The notes below the pieces were generated by a model. It saw only the letters and a list, made by a program, of their open reading frames with translations. It was not told the DNA's origin and made no database searches. Made by a program: the position numbers and the translations under genes. Positions 52,247 through 60,307 of a stretch of 64,000 nucleotides of DNA are shown here, in pieces. The stretch's first letter is position 1, and each line of letters opens with the position of its first letter. Location: NCBI RefSeq assembly GCF_018760365.1, contig NZ_JAHIAB010000008.1, forward strand, positions 62,001 through 126,000, written 5' to 3'. The stretch is from Pseudooceanicola endophyticus (lineage in GTDB: Bacteria; Pseudomonadota; Alphaproteobacteria; Rhodobacterales; Rhodobacteraceae).

Positions 52247-52972
52247 TCATTCCGCGGCGGGTGTCGCGGTGCCGGTGCCGGCCTGCAGGGCCTCGGGGAC
52301 CAGGATGGTGATTTTCTGGCGGGCGGTCTCGATGATGCCGGCGCGGGCCAGGGCCGACATGGTGCGGCTGACGGCCTCGCGGTTGGCGCCGACATTGCCG
52401 GCGATCTCCGCATGGGTGGGGGCACCGTTGATCAGCCCGCCGGGATGGAACTGGCCGGTTTCCAGCGCCAGCCGCGCCAGGAAGCCGCGCACGCGCTCTT
52501 CGACGCTCTGGCTCAGCAGGGCGGCGACCCGTTCGGTCAGCGCCCGGACCCGGCCCGACAGGTCGCGGATGATCTGGAGTTTCAGGGCCGGAACCTCTTC
52601 CAGCAGCCACAGGAAACCGGCCTGGCCGAGCACGAGGACCTCGGTCGGCTGCTGGGCGTAGATGCTGACCGAGCGCGGCCCGTCATCAAGGGCGGCCAGT
52701 TCGCCCAGGTAGCTGCCCGGCCCCATCTTCGAGAACACCAGTTCGCGGCCATCGGCGGTCCAGTAGATCGCCATCACGGCGCCGGAGCGCACGAAGTAGA
52801 CATCGCCGTCGCGGCTGTCGCGGTCAAAGACGATCTGGCCGGCATCGTAATGCCGCCGGGTCCAGCGCAGGGCGGGCGCGCGCAGCAGGTCCGCCGGCAC
52901 GCCAGCCAGCAGCGGAAGCTGTCCCAGTTCCGCGATCTCGGCCTCTGTCATACCCTTTGCCCACCGTTTCAT
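52247..52972 (-). CDS. Crp/Fnr-family transcriptional regulator
   Basis: 241 residues from ATG 52972, or 234 from ATG 52951. N-terminal cyclic-nucleotide-binding beta-barrel with the cassette LGELAALDDGPRSVSIYA, close to the Crp phosphate-binding pattern (GELA..dg.pRsAsv), a long dimer helix, and a C-terminal winged helix with NVGANREAVSRTMSALARAGII. It lacks the N-terminal cysteines of oxygen-sensing Fnr. It could respond to the product of the cyclase encoded downstream. An additional roughly 15 C-terminal residues follow the DNA-binding domain. Confidence 0.9.
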   Translation of the reverse strand: MKRWAKGMTEAEIAELGQLPLLAGVPADLLRAPALRWTRRHYDAGQIVFDRDSRDGDVYFVRSGAVMAIYWTADGRELVFSKMGPGSYLGELAALDDGPRSVSIYAQQPTEVLVLGQAGFLWLLEEVPALKLQIIRDLSGRVRALTERVAALLSQSVEERVRGFLARLALETGQFHPGGLINGAPTHAEIAGNVGANREAVSRTMSALARAGIIETARQKITILVPEALQAGTGTATPAAE

Positions 52973-53102
52973 GCGCCGTTTTCCGGTTCATTAGCATGGG
53001 GTTCGACGGCATGACAACGCCTGCCCCGTCGCAAGGGGCAACTTGCGGCAGGTGGGCAGGGAGACGGGATTGCGGCTTGGGCGGTGCGGAGTCCTTTCGG
53101 GG

Positions 53103-53513
53103 TCAGAGCGGGCCGGGGCGCCTTCGGGCGCGGCGGCGGGTCAGGCTGTAAAAGGGTCCTGCGCCTGCGGCGGGCAGGCGGCAGGCGCAGGACCTCGGGC
53201 TCCCGATCGGCGCCAGTCGCGGTTGAAGCGACCGGCACGGGTCCTCCCCCCGCCACCGGGGCGAACGCGCGCCGGGAACGGGGCCCGTGCCGCACACCTC
53301 TGGAGGAAGGTGGGCACGGATCGGGAAGCAGACGAATGGGCGGAACCTGGGCGTCCGGCCCGCAGGAGAGTGGAGCGCTCCTGCGGGCCGGAGCCGGTCG
53401 ATCCGCAGCCGCGCCCCCCGGCCGGAGGGGACCAGCATTGCCGGAACTGCGTGGCGGCGCTCGTAGGCGCGGGCGCCGTGGGGGCACGCAGCGGCATCCG
53501 TGATGGCAGTCAT
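53103..53513 (-). CDS. Doubtful 136-residue frame in the hairpin-rich interval
   Basis: ATG 53513 has AGAGGA six bases upstream, one of the better ribosome sites in the area, which is the reason for listing it. The product is rich in Arg, Pro and Ala (MTAITDAAACPHGARAYERR...), shows no domain, and is read across three perfect hairpins, which argues against it being a full protein. A short peptide or a leader ending in one of the hairpins is possible if a frameshift is present. Treat as non-coding unless supported by homologues. Confidence 0.22.
   Translation of the reverse strand: MTAITDAAACPHGARAYERRHAVPAMLVPSGRGARLRIDRLRPAGALHSPAGRTPRFRPFVCFPIRAHLPPEVCGTGPVPGARSPRWRGEDPCRSLQPRLAPIGSPRSCACRLPAAGAGPFYSLTRRRARRRPGPL
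53155..53194. repeat. Inverted repeat, 14-bp stem
   Basis: GGTCCTGCGCCTGC pairs perfectly with GCAGGCGCAGGACC across a 12-base loop. No T-tract on either strand. Confidence 0.7.
53233..53292. repeat. Inverted repeat, 9-bp perfect stem with long loop
   Basis: CGGCACGGG pairs with CCCGTGCCG, extendable by three pairs including a wobble (TCC with GGG), enclosing a 36-42 base loop. Confidence 0.5.
53354..53392. repeat. Inverted repeat, 15-bp stem
   Basis: TCCGGCCCGCAGGAG pairs perfectly with CTCCTGCGGGCCGGA across a nine-base loop. Very stable; without a T-tract it is either a rho-assisted stop for the toxin-like operon or a protein/RNA site. Confidence 0.7.
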
Positions 53514-53634
53514 GGGCAGTCCTCTGGGCTCGGGGCAGGCAGAACGGCGGGCGGCGGATCAGATCAGGCCCTGGCAAGGGGCCCGATGCGGGAAGGGGTG
53601 GGGGCCGGCGGGACCGGCCCGGTTAGGGTTCGGT

Positions 53635-55050
53635 TCAGGCCGCGGCCAGCTTGCGCGGCGCATCCAGCGGCAGGACCTGGGTTTCGACGCGCAGTTCGGT
53701 GTTCAGGACGCTGCGGGCAAGGCTGTCGGCGGTGCTCCATTCGCGGGAGGCGCCGTTGACGAAGCCTTCGTTGACCACCAGCGCCAGCTCCTGATCGCTG
53801 CCGGTCAGGCTTTGGCGGACGGCCTCCAGCTCGGTGGTCAGGCGGCGCCAGAGGCCGCGCAGGCGGGCCAGCATGGCGCTTGCGACGCCGGTGGCGCGCA
53901 GCGCCTGCTGGGCGCCGGTCTCGAGGCCGCGCAGGGCCACCAGCTGGTTCTGGTCATCGCCCAGCTGGCCCTGATCGACGCGGATCTGTTCGAAGTCGCG
54001 ACCGATCTTGCTGCGCATCATGTTCCAGGTCAGGCCGCCGCCAAGGGCGGCCAGGCCACCGGCGCCGGCAACCACCGCAGAGGTCCCGCCATGCACCGGC
54101 GACAGCGCGACGCCCACCACCATGGCCAGCAGCCCGCCCGCGATCACCAGCGCGCCTGCGGCAATCGCCAGGTTCTCGGTGTGGATGCTGTCCTGCAGCC
54201 CGGTGATCGCCGCGTTCATGGAACGGATCTCTCCCTGGAGGCTGAGGTCGGTGGACTGGATGCCGGTGATCCCGGCGGAAAGCGTGTCGTAGGCGTCCTG
54301 CATCTTCAGGCTCCAGTGGCGCAAGCTCATGTCCTGCTCCTGCAGGGCGGTTTCGATCCGCGCGACCTCGCTGCGCAGACCGTCGATCATCGCGCAGACA
54401 TCGCGCACATGCGGGTCCTCGGCGCCGCGGGCGGCCGGGTTGGCCTCCGCGATGCGGAAGATCCGATCGGTCAGGGTGGCATGGGCGGCGCTGTAGGAGA
54501 CCACCTGGGCGGGCAGGCAGGCCGTCATCGCCGGGCCGATATCCTCGATCCATTCGGCGGCCAGGACCTTGGCATGGGTCAGCTTGGCCTGCAGCGGCTC
54601 GAACCAGTCGGGACGGCTGGCGGGATCCTCCTCCCAGGCGGGCAGGGGCGACAGCCGGGTATTGAGGACACCGTGGCAGGCCGCCGTGATCACATGCACC
54701 GACGTCACCCCGGAGGCCGTGGCGGCCGAGGTCTGAAGCACCCCTGCCATCGCCGGGGTCAGCGCGAAGACCTCAAGGTCGCCGCTGCGGCCGTCGTGGC
54801 TGATGTGGTACTGGCGGGCGCCGTCCTGCAGCAGCCAGCTGGTGCCACCGGACAGGATGTGGACCTGGGCGGCGGCGCTCAGCCACAGCCCGTTGTCGCG
54901 GAAGCTGTCGGAGAGCCGGCGGGGCAGGGCCTCCAGCCGGTCGCCGTGGTTGCTGTCCAGCACGGCGACATCGGCGGGCGAAAGCCCGGACACGGTAAAG
55001 ATGAAGACGGGTTTCAGCTCGGATTCGGCCCGCAGCATGGTCAGGGGCAT
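53635..55050 (-). CDS. Alpha-helical pore-forming toxin-like protein with hydrophobic hairpin (XaxA/HBL/ClyA-type layout)
   Basis: 471 residues; GGAG seven bases before the ATG. An N-terminal region of mixed strands (1-150) precedes long amphipathic helices (about 155-292), then a hydrophobic hairpin at about 293-343 (IAAGALVIAGGLLAMVVGVAL, turn, AVVAGAGGLAALGGGL), then more long helices (346-425). Helix bundle, membrane-inserting hairpin, helix bundle is the layout of two-component alpha-pore-forming toxins such as alpha-xenorhabdolysin, Hbl/Nhe and Mak proteins. No Sec or Tat signal, as in several of these. It is the second gene of a pair, 65 bp after the first. Toxin function is inferred from architecture, not from recognised homology. 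Confidence 0.7.
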   Translation of the reverse strand: MPLTMLRAESELKPVFIFTVSGLSPADVAVLDSNHGDRLEALPRRLSDSFRDNGLWLSAAAQVHILSGGTSWLLQDGARQYHISHDGRSGDLEVFALTPAMAGVLQTSAATASGVTSVHVITAACHGVLNTRLSPLPAWEEDPASRPDWFEPLQAKLTHAKVLAAEWIEDIGPAMTACLPAQVVSYSAAHATLTDRIFRIAEANPAARGAEDPHVRDVCAMIDGLRSEVARIETALQEQDMSLRHWSLKMQDAYDTLSAGITGIQSTDLSLQGEIRSMNAAITGLQDSIHTENLAIAAGALVIAGGLLAMVVGVALSPVHGGTSAVVAGAGGLAALGGGLTWNMMRSKIGRDFEQIRVDQGQLGDDQNQLVALRGLETGAQQALRATGVASAMLARLRGLWRRLTTELEAVRQSLTGSDQELALVVNEGFVNGASREWSTADSLARSVLNTELRVETQVLPLDAPRKLAAA

Positions 55051-55115
55051 GTCACGTCTCCTTGGGAAGCGTATGCAGTCTGTACGTTTCGGGCGGGACC
55101 GCCGGGGCGGTCTGG

Positions 55116-56198
55116 CTAGAAGATGGTTTGCGGGGCAGGTTGTTCGGTGGTCAGCGCCACCGCCTTGCCTGGCAGGATGTTCTGGCTGGGGAAGGTCACG
55201 CAGCCATGGGCGAGGTCTGCCAGCGCGCGCCAGTTGCCGACGGCGGCGGGCAGGGTCGAAAGGTCGATCAGGGTGGCCGGGTCGGCACCGCCATCCAGCG
55301 CCCGAAGCGCGGCGGCCAGCTTGGCGGCCTCGGCGCGCCAGGTCCGGTCGAGGGCGGGCAGGCAGTGCGACAGCCCGGCGACCTGCAGGTGCAGGCGGCG
55401 GATCATCCGGGTCACCGCCTCGGACATGGCGGCGGCCTGGCCGGAGGCGCTGGTGCCGGTGCGGCGGGCAACCAGGGTGTCGATGATCTCGGCAACCTCG
55501 GGATCCGAGACGATCCGGTCGTAGGCCATGCCTTCGGTGGAATGGATGGTGTCGGTCAGCGTCAGGAAGGGCATCTCCCGGCCCAGCTCTCCGGCCAGGG
55601 TGAAGGAGATCGTTGTCGGGGTCTGGTAGAAGGTCGTGCCGGCGGCGATGCGCGGGGCGGTTATGCCGTCCTGAAGCGCGAAGAGCCGGTCGAGAAGCGC
55701 GCCGACCAGCTCGGCGATGGCGGTGACCTGGCGGATTTCATGGGCCAGCCCGGCGCGGGCCTGGGACAGGCTGTCGCGCAGCTCGGCCTCGATCATGGAC
55801 AGGGCGCCCAGCTGGCCCTGAAGGCGGGTGGCGGCATCGCGGGTCTTGGCGGCGCAGCTTTCGGCGGCCCCGTGCAGGCGCTCCAGCAGGCCGCGCACGG
55901 CGGCCCGGTCTGCGCGCAGCGCCGGCAGGGTCTGGGCGGTCGTGGCGATCAGCGAGGCATAGGTGACGAAGGGGGTCAGGATGTCGGCGCGGATCTTCGG
56001 GGCCTCGTCCTCCCAGATATGGCCCTGACGCACCAGCTTGGCCAGGCGCAGGCGCAGCGGCGAGATCCAGAGCGGTTCCGGCGACAGCGTGCTGAGCCGG
56101 ATCTGCGCGGCCGACCTTGCAAAGCCCGCGACCGACAGCGTCTGCGTGAAGGCACCTGCCAGATGACTGCTCGTCTCGGTCAGGTCGGGGCTGAACAT
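55116..56198 (-). CDS. Helical partner protein of the toxin-like pair (XaxB-like layout)
   Basis: 360 residues from ATG 56198 with AAAGGA seven bases upstream; the frame stays open to 56426 through the leader and a terminator. Predominantly alpha-helical: coiled segments at about 85-180, a short strand/loop insertion (about 187-225, AGTTFYQTPTTISFTLAGE) where an alpha-toxin tip would be, a second helical arm (about 232-300) and a C-terminal NWRALADLAHGC helix like the final helix of Xax-type subunits. No strong membrane helix and no signal peptide. Size matches subunit B of alpha-xenorhabdolysin (about 350). First gene of the pair; the identification is tentative. Confidence 0.62.
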   Translation of the reverse strand: MFSPDLTETSSHLAGAFTQTLSVAGFARSAAQIRLSTLSPEPLWISPLRLRLAKLVRQGHIWEDEAPKIRADILTPFVTYASLIATTAQTLPALRADRAAVRGLLERLHGAAESCAAKTRDAATRLQGQLGALSMIEAELRDSLSQARAGLAHEIRQVTAIAELVGALLDRLFALQDGITAPRIAAGTTFYQTPTTISFTLAGELGREMPFLTLTDTIHSTEGMAYDRIVSDPEVAEIIDTLVARRTGTSASGQAAAMSEAVTRMIRRLHLQVAGLSHCLPALDRTWRAEAAKLAAALRALDGGADPATLIDLSTLPAAVGNWRALADLAHGCVTFPSQNILPGKAVALTTEQPAPQTIF

Positions 56199-56382
56199 GG
56201 TCGGGTCCTTTGCGATGCGCCGTGGCGCCAAATGCGTCTCTTGCCCGATGCATAGCGCCGCTGCCGGAGGGCTTCTGTGCGCGGGGACACATAACGTGAA
56301 AAATCTTCCGTCTCCGGAGCCTTTCCTTGCGGCATCCGGTCCGATCGCTGTTCTTGCAGGAAAAGGGGGGGGGCGGAATCGC
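56199..56382 (-). promoter_or_regulatory. Leader/promoter region of the toxin-like pair
   Basis: About 180 bp between the terminator of the GH3 gene and the first toxin-like gene. Slightly A/T-richer around 56290-56310 (AACGTGAAAAATCTT). No -35/-10 pair or repeat that I would defend. Confidence 0.35.
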
Positions 56383-56410
56383 AAGGGGCGCGCCCGAAGC
56401 GCGCCCCTTT
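56383..56410 (-). terminator. Terminator after the GH3 gene
   Basis: An 11-bp perfect stem AAGGGGCGCGC / GCGCGCCCCTT with a five-base loop, 17 bp beyond the GH3 stop. It has A/T flanks on both sides (CCTTT on the plus strand), so it insulates the toxin-like genes from upstream transcription. Confidence 0.75.
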
Positions 56411-56426
56411 CCGGCCGTGCGATCAC

Positions 56427-58109
56427 TCAGTAGGCGGCGTCGGGCAGGCCGCAGAACGGATCGACCGGAGAGCGGCCACGGAAGTCCGCCCGCCCCATCA
56501 GCGCCTCAAGCACTGCGGCCTGCATGCTGTCCATGGTCGCATAGGCGTTGATCACGCAGGGCATCCGCGGTGCGTCGTAAAGGTAGTAGGGATAGCCGAA
56601 GCTGATCAGCGCGCAGGGCACGTCATGCCAGGGCCGCTCCATCGCGCGCAGGAACTGCCCGGTCAGGGATTGCCAGTTCATGAAGATCCGCTCGCGCGAC
56701 AGCAGGGTTTCCTCGGCCATGACGTAAAGCACTAGGTCATGGTCCTTCCAGGGCTGTTCCTGCCATTTCAGCGCCTCGTCGGCGGGGTCATGCACCGTCA
56801 CCTCGAAGCCCTCGGCGCGCAGCATCCCGATCAGCGCCGGCGGGCCGGATCCGTGCAGCGGAGAGACGACGCCCGAAGTGTAAAGGTAGATCCGGCGGTG
56901 CCGTTCGACCGAAAGCGGCAGCAGGCCCTGCACATCCTTGACCAGCGTCGGCGCGCGGGCGGTGACGGCGCGGGCGGTGGCGCGGTCCGCCTCTGTGCCG
57001 ATGGCCTCGGGGCGCTGCGGGCGCGGCCCCTCGTGCAGCCCGAGCGAGGCCTTCAGACCAAGCGAGCGCCACAGCGCCTCGTCCAGCCGTTCCCGGCTGA
57101 GCCGGCCATCCTTCAGCGCCTCGGCGACAAAACCCGCATCCGCGACCGGATCGTCGGAGAACAGGATGATGTCGCAGCCGTTCTCGATCACCTCGGGGAT
57201 CATCTGCGCGCGCGGACCCCAGGCGCCGAACCCTGCCATCATCGTGGCATCCGAGACGATGACCCCGTTGAAGCCCAGCCGCTCGCGCAGCAGGTCGCGG
57301 TTCAGCAGACGGCTGACGGAAGCGGGTCGGAACTGTTCGATCCCGGCATCGGGCCAGAGCTCGCGCACGAAGGCGGGCAGGGCAATATGGGCGGACATCA
57401 CCGATTTCACCCCGGCTGCGATGGCCGAACGGTAGAGATGGCCAAAGCTGGCCTCCCATTCGTCCAGCGACAGCGGGTTGATGGTGGTCACAAGGTGCTG
57501 GTCGCGGTCGTCGATCCCCTCGCCCGGCCAGTGCTTGACGGTGGCGGCGATGCCCTCGGCCTGGAAGGCCTCGATGGCGGCCAGGGCATGGGCGCGGATG
57601 CGCTCCACGTCCGAACCAAAGCCGCGCGTCGCCACGATGGGCGAGCGGAAGGCGCGGTTGATGTCGATGACCGGGGTGAAGGACCAGTTGAGCCCGAGCG
57701 CCGCCGCCTCGCGTGCCATCAGGCCAGAGATCGCCCGGGTCGCCTCCACGTCATCGACGGCGGCCAGCGCCAGCGGGTTCGGGGCCTCGGCGCCGAAGGG
57801 CAGGCTCATCCGGCTGCCTTCCAGGTCGGCGCTGAAGAAGGGCGGCACCTTGGCGTCGCGGCGCAGGGTGTCGAGGAAACCGGCCTCTTCGGCCTTGCCG
57901 CCGAAGAAGAAGCGGGTGATCCCGGCGGGGCCGAAGGCCTTCAGCCGCGCGGCCTCGGCGGGGTCGAACCCCATCGAGGAGATCACGAAGAGCTGGCCGA
58001 TCTTCTCGGCCTCGGACAGGCCGGCATGGGTGGCCGCGACCCAGTCGATGGCCTCGGGGGCAAGGTCGAAGGGGGCGGCGGCCAGCATCCGGCGCAGCTG
58101 TTCTGTCAT
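56427..58109 (-). CDS. Glycoside hydrolase family 3, beta-N-acetylhexosaminidase-like (NagZ relatives)
   Basis: 560 residues from ATG 58109, preceded by AGGGAAGA; a start seven codons earlier has no ribosome site. The GH3 barrel shows the NagZ-type histidine loop, KHWPGEGIDDRDQH, and the nucleophile Asp in GVIVSDATMMAG. A second C-terminal domain (about 370-560) is present, so it is longer than stand-alone NagZ (about 340). It would release N-acetylhexosamine or a related sugar. No signal peptide, so cytoplasmic, fed by the MFS permease encoded 55 bp upstream on the same strand. Confidence 0.88.
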   Translation of the reverse strand: MTEQLRRMLAAAPFDLAPEAIDWVAATHAGLSEAEKIGQLFVISSMGFDPAEAARLKAFGPAGITRFFFGGKAEEAGFLDTLRRDAKVPPFFSADLEGSRMSLPFGAEAPNPLALAAVDDVEATRAISGLMAREAAALGLNWSFTPVIDINRAFRSPIVATRGFGSDVERIRAHALAAIEAFQAEGIAATVKHWPGEGIDDRDQHLVTTINPLSLDEWEASFGHLYRSAIAAGVKSVMSAHIALPAFVRELWPDAGIEQFRPASVSRLLNRDLLRERLGFNGVIVSDATMMAGFGAWGPRAQMIPEVIENGCDIILFSDDPVADAGFVAEALKDGRLSRERLDEALWRSLGLKASLGLHEGPRPQRPEAIGTEADRATARAVTARAPTLVKDVQGLLPLSVERHRRIYLYTSGVVSPLHGSGPPALIGMLRAEGFEVTVHDPADEALKWQEQPWKDHDLVLYVMAEETLLSRERIFMNWQSLTGQFLRAMERPWHDVPCALISFGYPYYLYDAPRMPCVINAYATMDSMQAAVLEALMGRADFRGRSPVDPFCGLPDAAY

Positions 58110-58163
58110 GGAAATCTTCCCTGTGGGCAAGGCTGCGGCGCGGGGCGCGCGCCGCAGGCAGGT

Positions 58164-59459
58164 TTATTTCGCGCCGCGCACCGGCAGGATTGCCAGGGCG
58201 CCGCAGAAGGTCGCGGCGGCGGCCACGAAGAACAGCAGGGCATAGTTGCCCCCGCCTCCGAGCGCGATGATCAGCGGTGCGATGGCCGGCGCCAGGGTCT
58301 GGGGCACCGCGTTGGCGATGTTGATCACGCCCAGGTTCTTGGCGGCCTCGGTCTCTCGGTTGGGCAGCACGTCGACGACCAGCGCCTGGTCGATCGAGAG
58401 GTAGACGCCGAAGCCCGCGGCGGCGATGGCGATGCCGATGTAGAACCCGGTCAGCGAATTCAGGCTGACCATCACTGCAAGACCCAGGGCAAAGACCACG
58501 GCGGCGATGAAGACGAAGACCTTGCGCTTGCCGGTCTTGTCGGACTGGTAGCCGGCGAGGGAGGCGAAGATGACCACCATGACCGTGGTGATCAGGGTCG
58601 ACAGGAACATCATGTTCTGCACGCCCGAGGGGGCGACATGGAACAGGTCGATCAGCACGTAGACCTGGTAGGCCAGCAGCGTCGCGATGCCGTAGAACAC
58701 CAGGAAGCGCGACAGCCAGGCCCAGGCGAAATCGGGGAATTCCAGCGGGTTCACCCAGAAGGCGCCTAGGATCGTGCCGATCCCGGTCCGGCGGCGCGGC
58801 GCCGCGGCGCTTGCAGGCGCTGCGGGATCGGCATTGGTGAAGCAGAACAGCCAGACGGTGACCATGCCGAACAGCGACGGCCACAGGAACATCGGCATGC
58901 CCCCGGTGCCCACCAGAGCGACGATGCCGGTGCCGACCATCATGCCGATGTTGGTCGCCATCCCCGAGATCGCCGAGACCCGCCCGCGCTGATGTTCCGG
59001 CACCTGGTCCGGCACCACCGCGCTGATGGCTGCCAGCGTGGCGTTCATCGCCGCCTGGGCCAGGCACCACAGAAGCGCGATCAGTGCGATGCTCTGGGTC
59101 TGAGAGATGATCATCAGGGCCGCCAGCCCGACCAGCGTGCCGCCCATCATCCAGGGCCGGCGGCGCCCGAAGCGCGACCCCGTGCGGTCCGACAGCATCC
59201 CGAACAGAGGGTTTGAAATCAGCGCGGCCAGCGCGCCCAGCCCCAGCACCAGGCCGAGGTTCGCGCCCTTCGACGCCGGGTCGATGTTTTCGATGCGCAC
59301 CGCCAGGGTCAGGATCGGAGGCGTCATCAGGGCCGTGAAGGTCCCGATATAGGCCAGTGCGTAGCGGACGAAGAACCAGTTGGAAACGGCGGCGGGCTCT
59401 GTCGCGGTGCCGCGCGGCATCGGCGCCGCCAGGGCGTCGGCATGAATATCTGTGGCCAA
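58164..59459 (-). CDS. MFS permease, glycoside/sugar type
   Basis: 431 residues, 12 predicted membrane segments. The loop 2-3 motif is GMLSDRTGSRFGRRRPWM, the form seen in sugar and glycoside porters (GPH and SLC45-like MFS), and the second half repeats it as GYQSDKTGKRK. It probably imports a disaccharide or glycoside for the GH3 enzyme downstream. Transcribed away from the TetR gene at 59651 with a palindrome between them. Confidence 0.88.
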   Translation of the reverse strand: MATDIHADALAAPMPRGTATEPAAVSNWFFVRYALAYIGTFTALMTPPILTLAVRIENIDPASKGANLGLVLGLGALAALISNPLFGMLSDRTGSRFGRRRPWMMGGTLVGLAALMIISQTQSIALIALLWCLAQAAMNATLAAISAVVPDQVPEHQRGRVSAISGMATNIGMMVGTGIVALVGTGGMPMFLWPSLFGMVTVWLFCFTNADPAAPASAAAPRRRTGIGTILGAFWVNPLEFPDFAWAWLSRFLVFYGIATLLAYQVYVLIDLFHVAPSGVQNMMFLSTLITTVMVVIFASLAGYQSDKTGKRKVFVFIAAVVFALGLAVMVSLNSLTGFYIGIAIAAAGFGVYLSIDQALVVDVLPNRETEAAKNLGVINIANAVPQTLAPAIAPLIIALGGGGNYALLFFVAAAATFCGALAILPVRGAK

Positions 59460-59520
59460 TCTGTCCTCCCATGACAGTCAGATGCCGCGTCCGGACCTCC
59501 CGCTGCGGCGTTCGGATAAT

Positions 59521-59542
59521 TTACATACTAAGTGATAGGTAA
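59521..59542. promoter_or_regulatory. Imperfect palindrome in the MFS / TetR divergent region
   Basis: A 22-bp imperfect palindrome with TTAC and GTAA outer arms and matching inner TA steps (7 of 11 pairs), 62 bp ahead of the MFS start, in the only A/T-rich patch of the 191-bp interval. Size suits a TetR dimer. Confidence 0.5.
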
Positions 59543-59650
59543 AATGCAACGGCGGAGTCGGGCCGGGGTCTGGAGCCGGGGTCCGGACTTGGCATTTTCC
59601 GCTGTGGCTGGCAGGGTCGCGCGGTCCGAAACCATGGGGAGAGAGCCCGC

Positions 59651-60307
59651 TTGTCCGCTACCGATCCCGCCCGGGTGCCCCCCGGGGGAAAGCCGCGCCG
59701 GGGCCGTCCCCGCGCCGCCGCCACCCCGGAGCGCCGCCGCCAGATCATCGCCGCCGCAACCGAGGCCTTCGCCCAGCAGGGCTTCAACGGGGCGTCCTTC
59801 GCGGCGATTGCCGAACGGGTGGGGATGACCCTGCCGGGGTTGCTGCACTACTTTCCGCGCAAGACCGACCTGTTGCTGGCGATCCTCGACGAACGTGACC
59901 GCGAGACCGTGGCGCTGATTGCCGCCCATACCGGCGGGCCGCAGGGCGGCTGGGCGGGGATGAAGCGCGCCCTGCACGAGCTGTGCCGCCGCAATGCCGA
60001 GATCCCGGAAATCGTGCAGATGTTCTCGGCCCTCAGCGCCGAGAGCCTGGGGCGGGAGCATCCGGCCAGGGGCTGGTTCGAAACCCGCACGCGGGAGGTG
60101 AACGCGGGCCTCGCGGCGATGCTGGAGCAGGCGCGCCTGAACGGTGAGATCCGCGCCGATGCCGATCCCGGGATCATCGCGACCGAGATCGCGGCGACCA
60201 TGGACGGATTGCAGATCGCTTGGCTCAGGATGCCGGACCGGGTGGATCTGGTCCGGCAGTTCGATCTTTACCTCGAGCGGCTCGACGGTTCGATCCGCGC
60301 GTCCTGA
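59651..60307 (+). CDS. TetR-family transcriptional regulator
   Basis: 218 residues from a TTG with GGGGAGAG upstream. The N-terminal arm is Arg/Pro-rich (GKPRRGRPRAAATPERRRQI), then the TetR helix-turn-helix EAFAQQGFNGASFAAIAERVGMTLPGLLHYFPRKTDLLLAILDERD, and a helical ligand domain. It is divergent from the MFS/GH3 operon, which it probably represses until a sugar ligand binds. Its last 40 bp overlap the end of the convergent acyltransferase gene. Confidence 0.9.
   Translation: MSATDPARVPPGGKPRRGRPRAAATPERRRQIIAAATEAFAQQGFNGASFAAIAERVGMTLPGLLHYFPRKTDLLLAILDERDRETVALIAAHTGGPQGGWAGMKRALHELCRRNAEIPEIVQMFSALSAESLGREHPARGWFETRTREVNAGLAAMLEQARLNGEIRADADPGIIATEIAATMDGLQIAWLRMPDRVDLVRQFDLYLERLDGSIRAS

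Larger units (their letters stand above)
52973..53634. other. Hairpin-rich 662-bp interval
   Basis: No convincing gene on either strand. It contains three long inverted repeats (14, 9-12 and 15 bp stems, listed below) within 240 bp and is very GC-rich. One minus-strand frame with a good ribosome site runs through it (53103-53513). It separates the toxin-like pair from the Crp gene on the same strand. Confidence 0.6.

Noticed and set aside
53043-53759. Plus-strand frame of 238 codons in the hairpin-rich interval
   Set aside because: Low-complexity Gly/Arg/Ala sequence, no ribosome site, and it runs into the toxin-like gene on the opposite strand.
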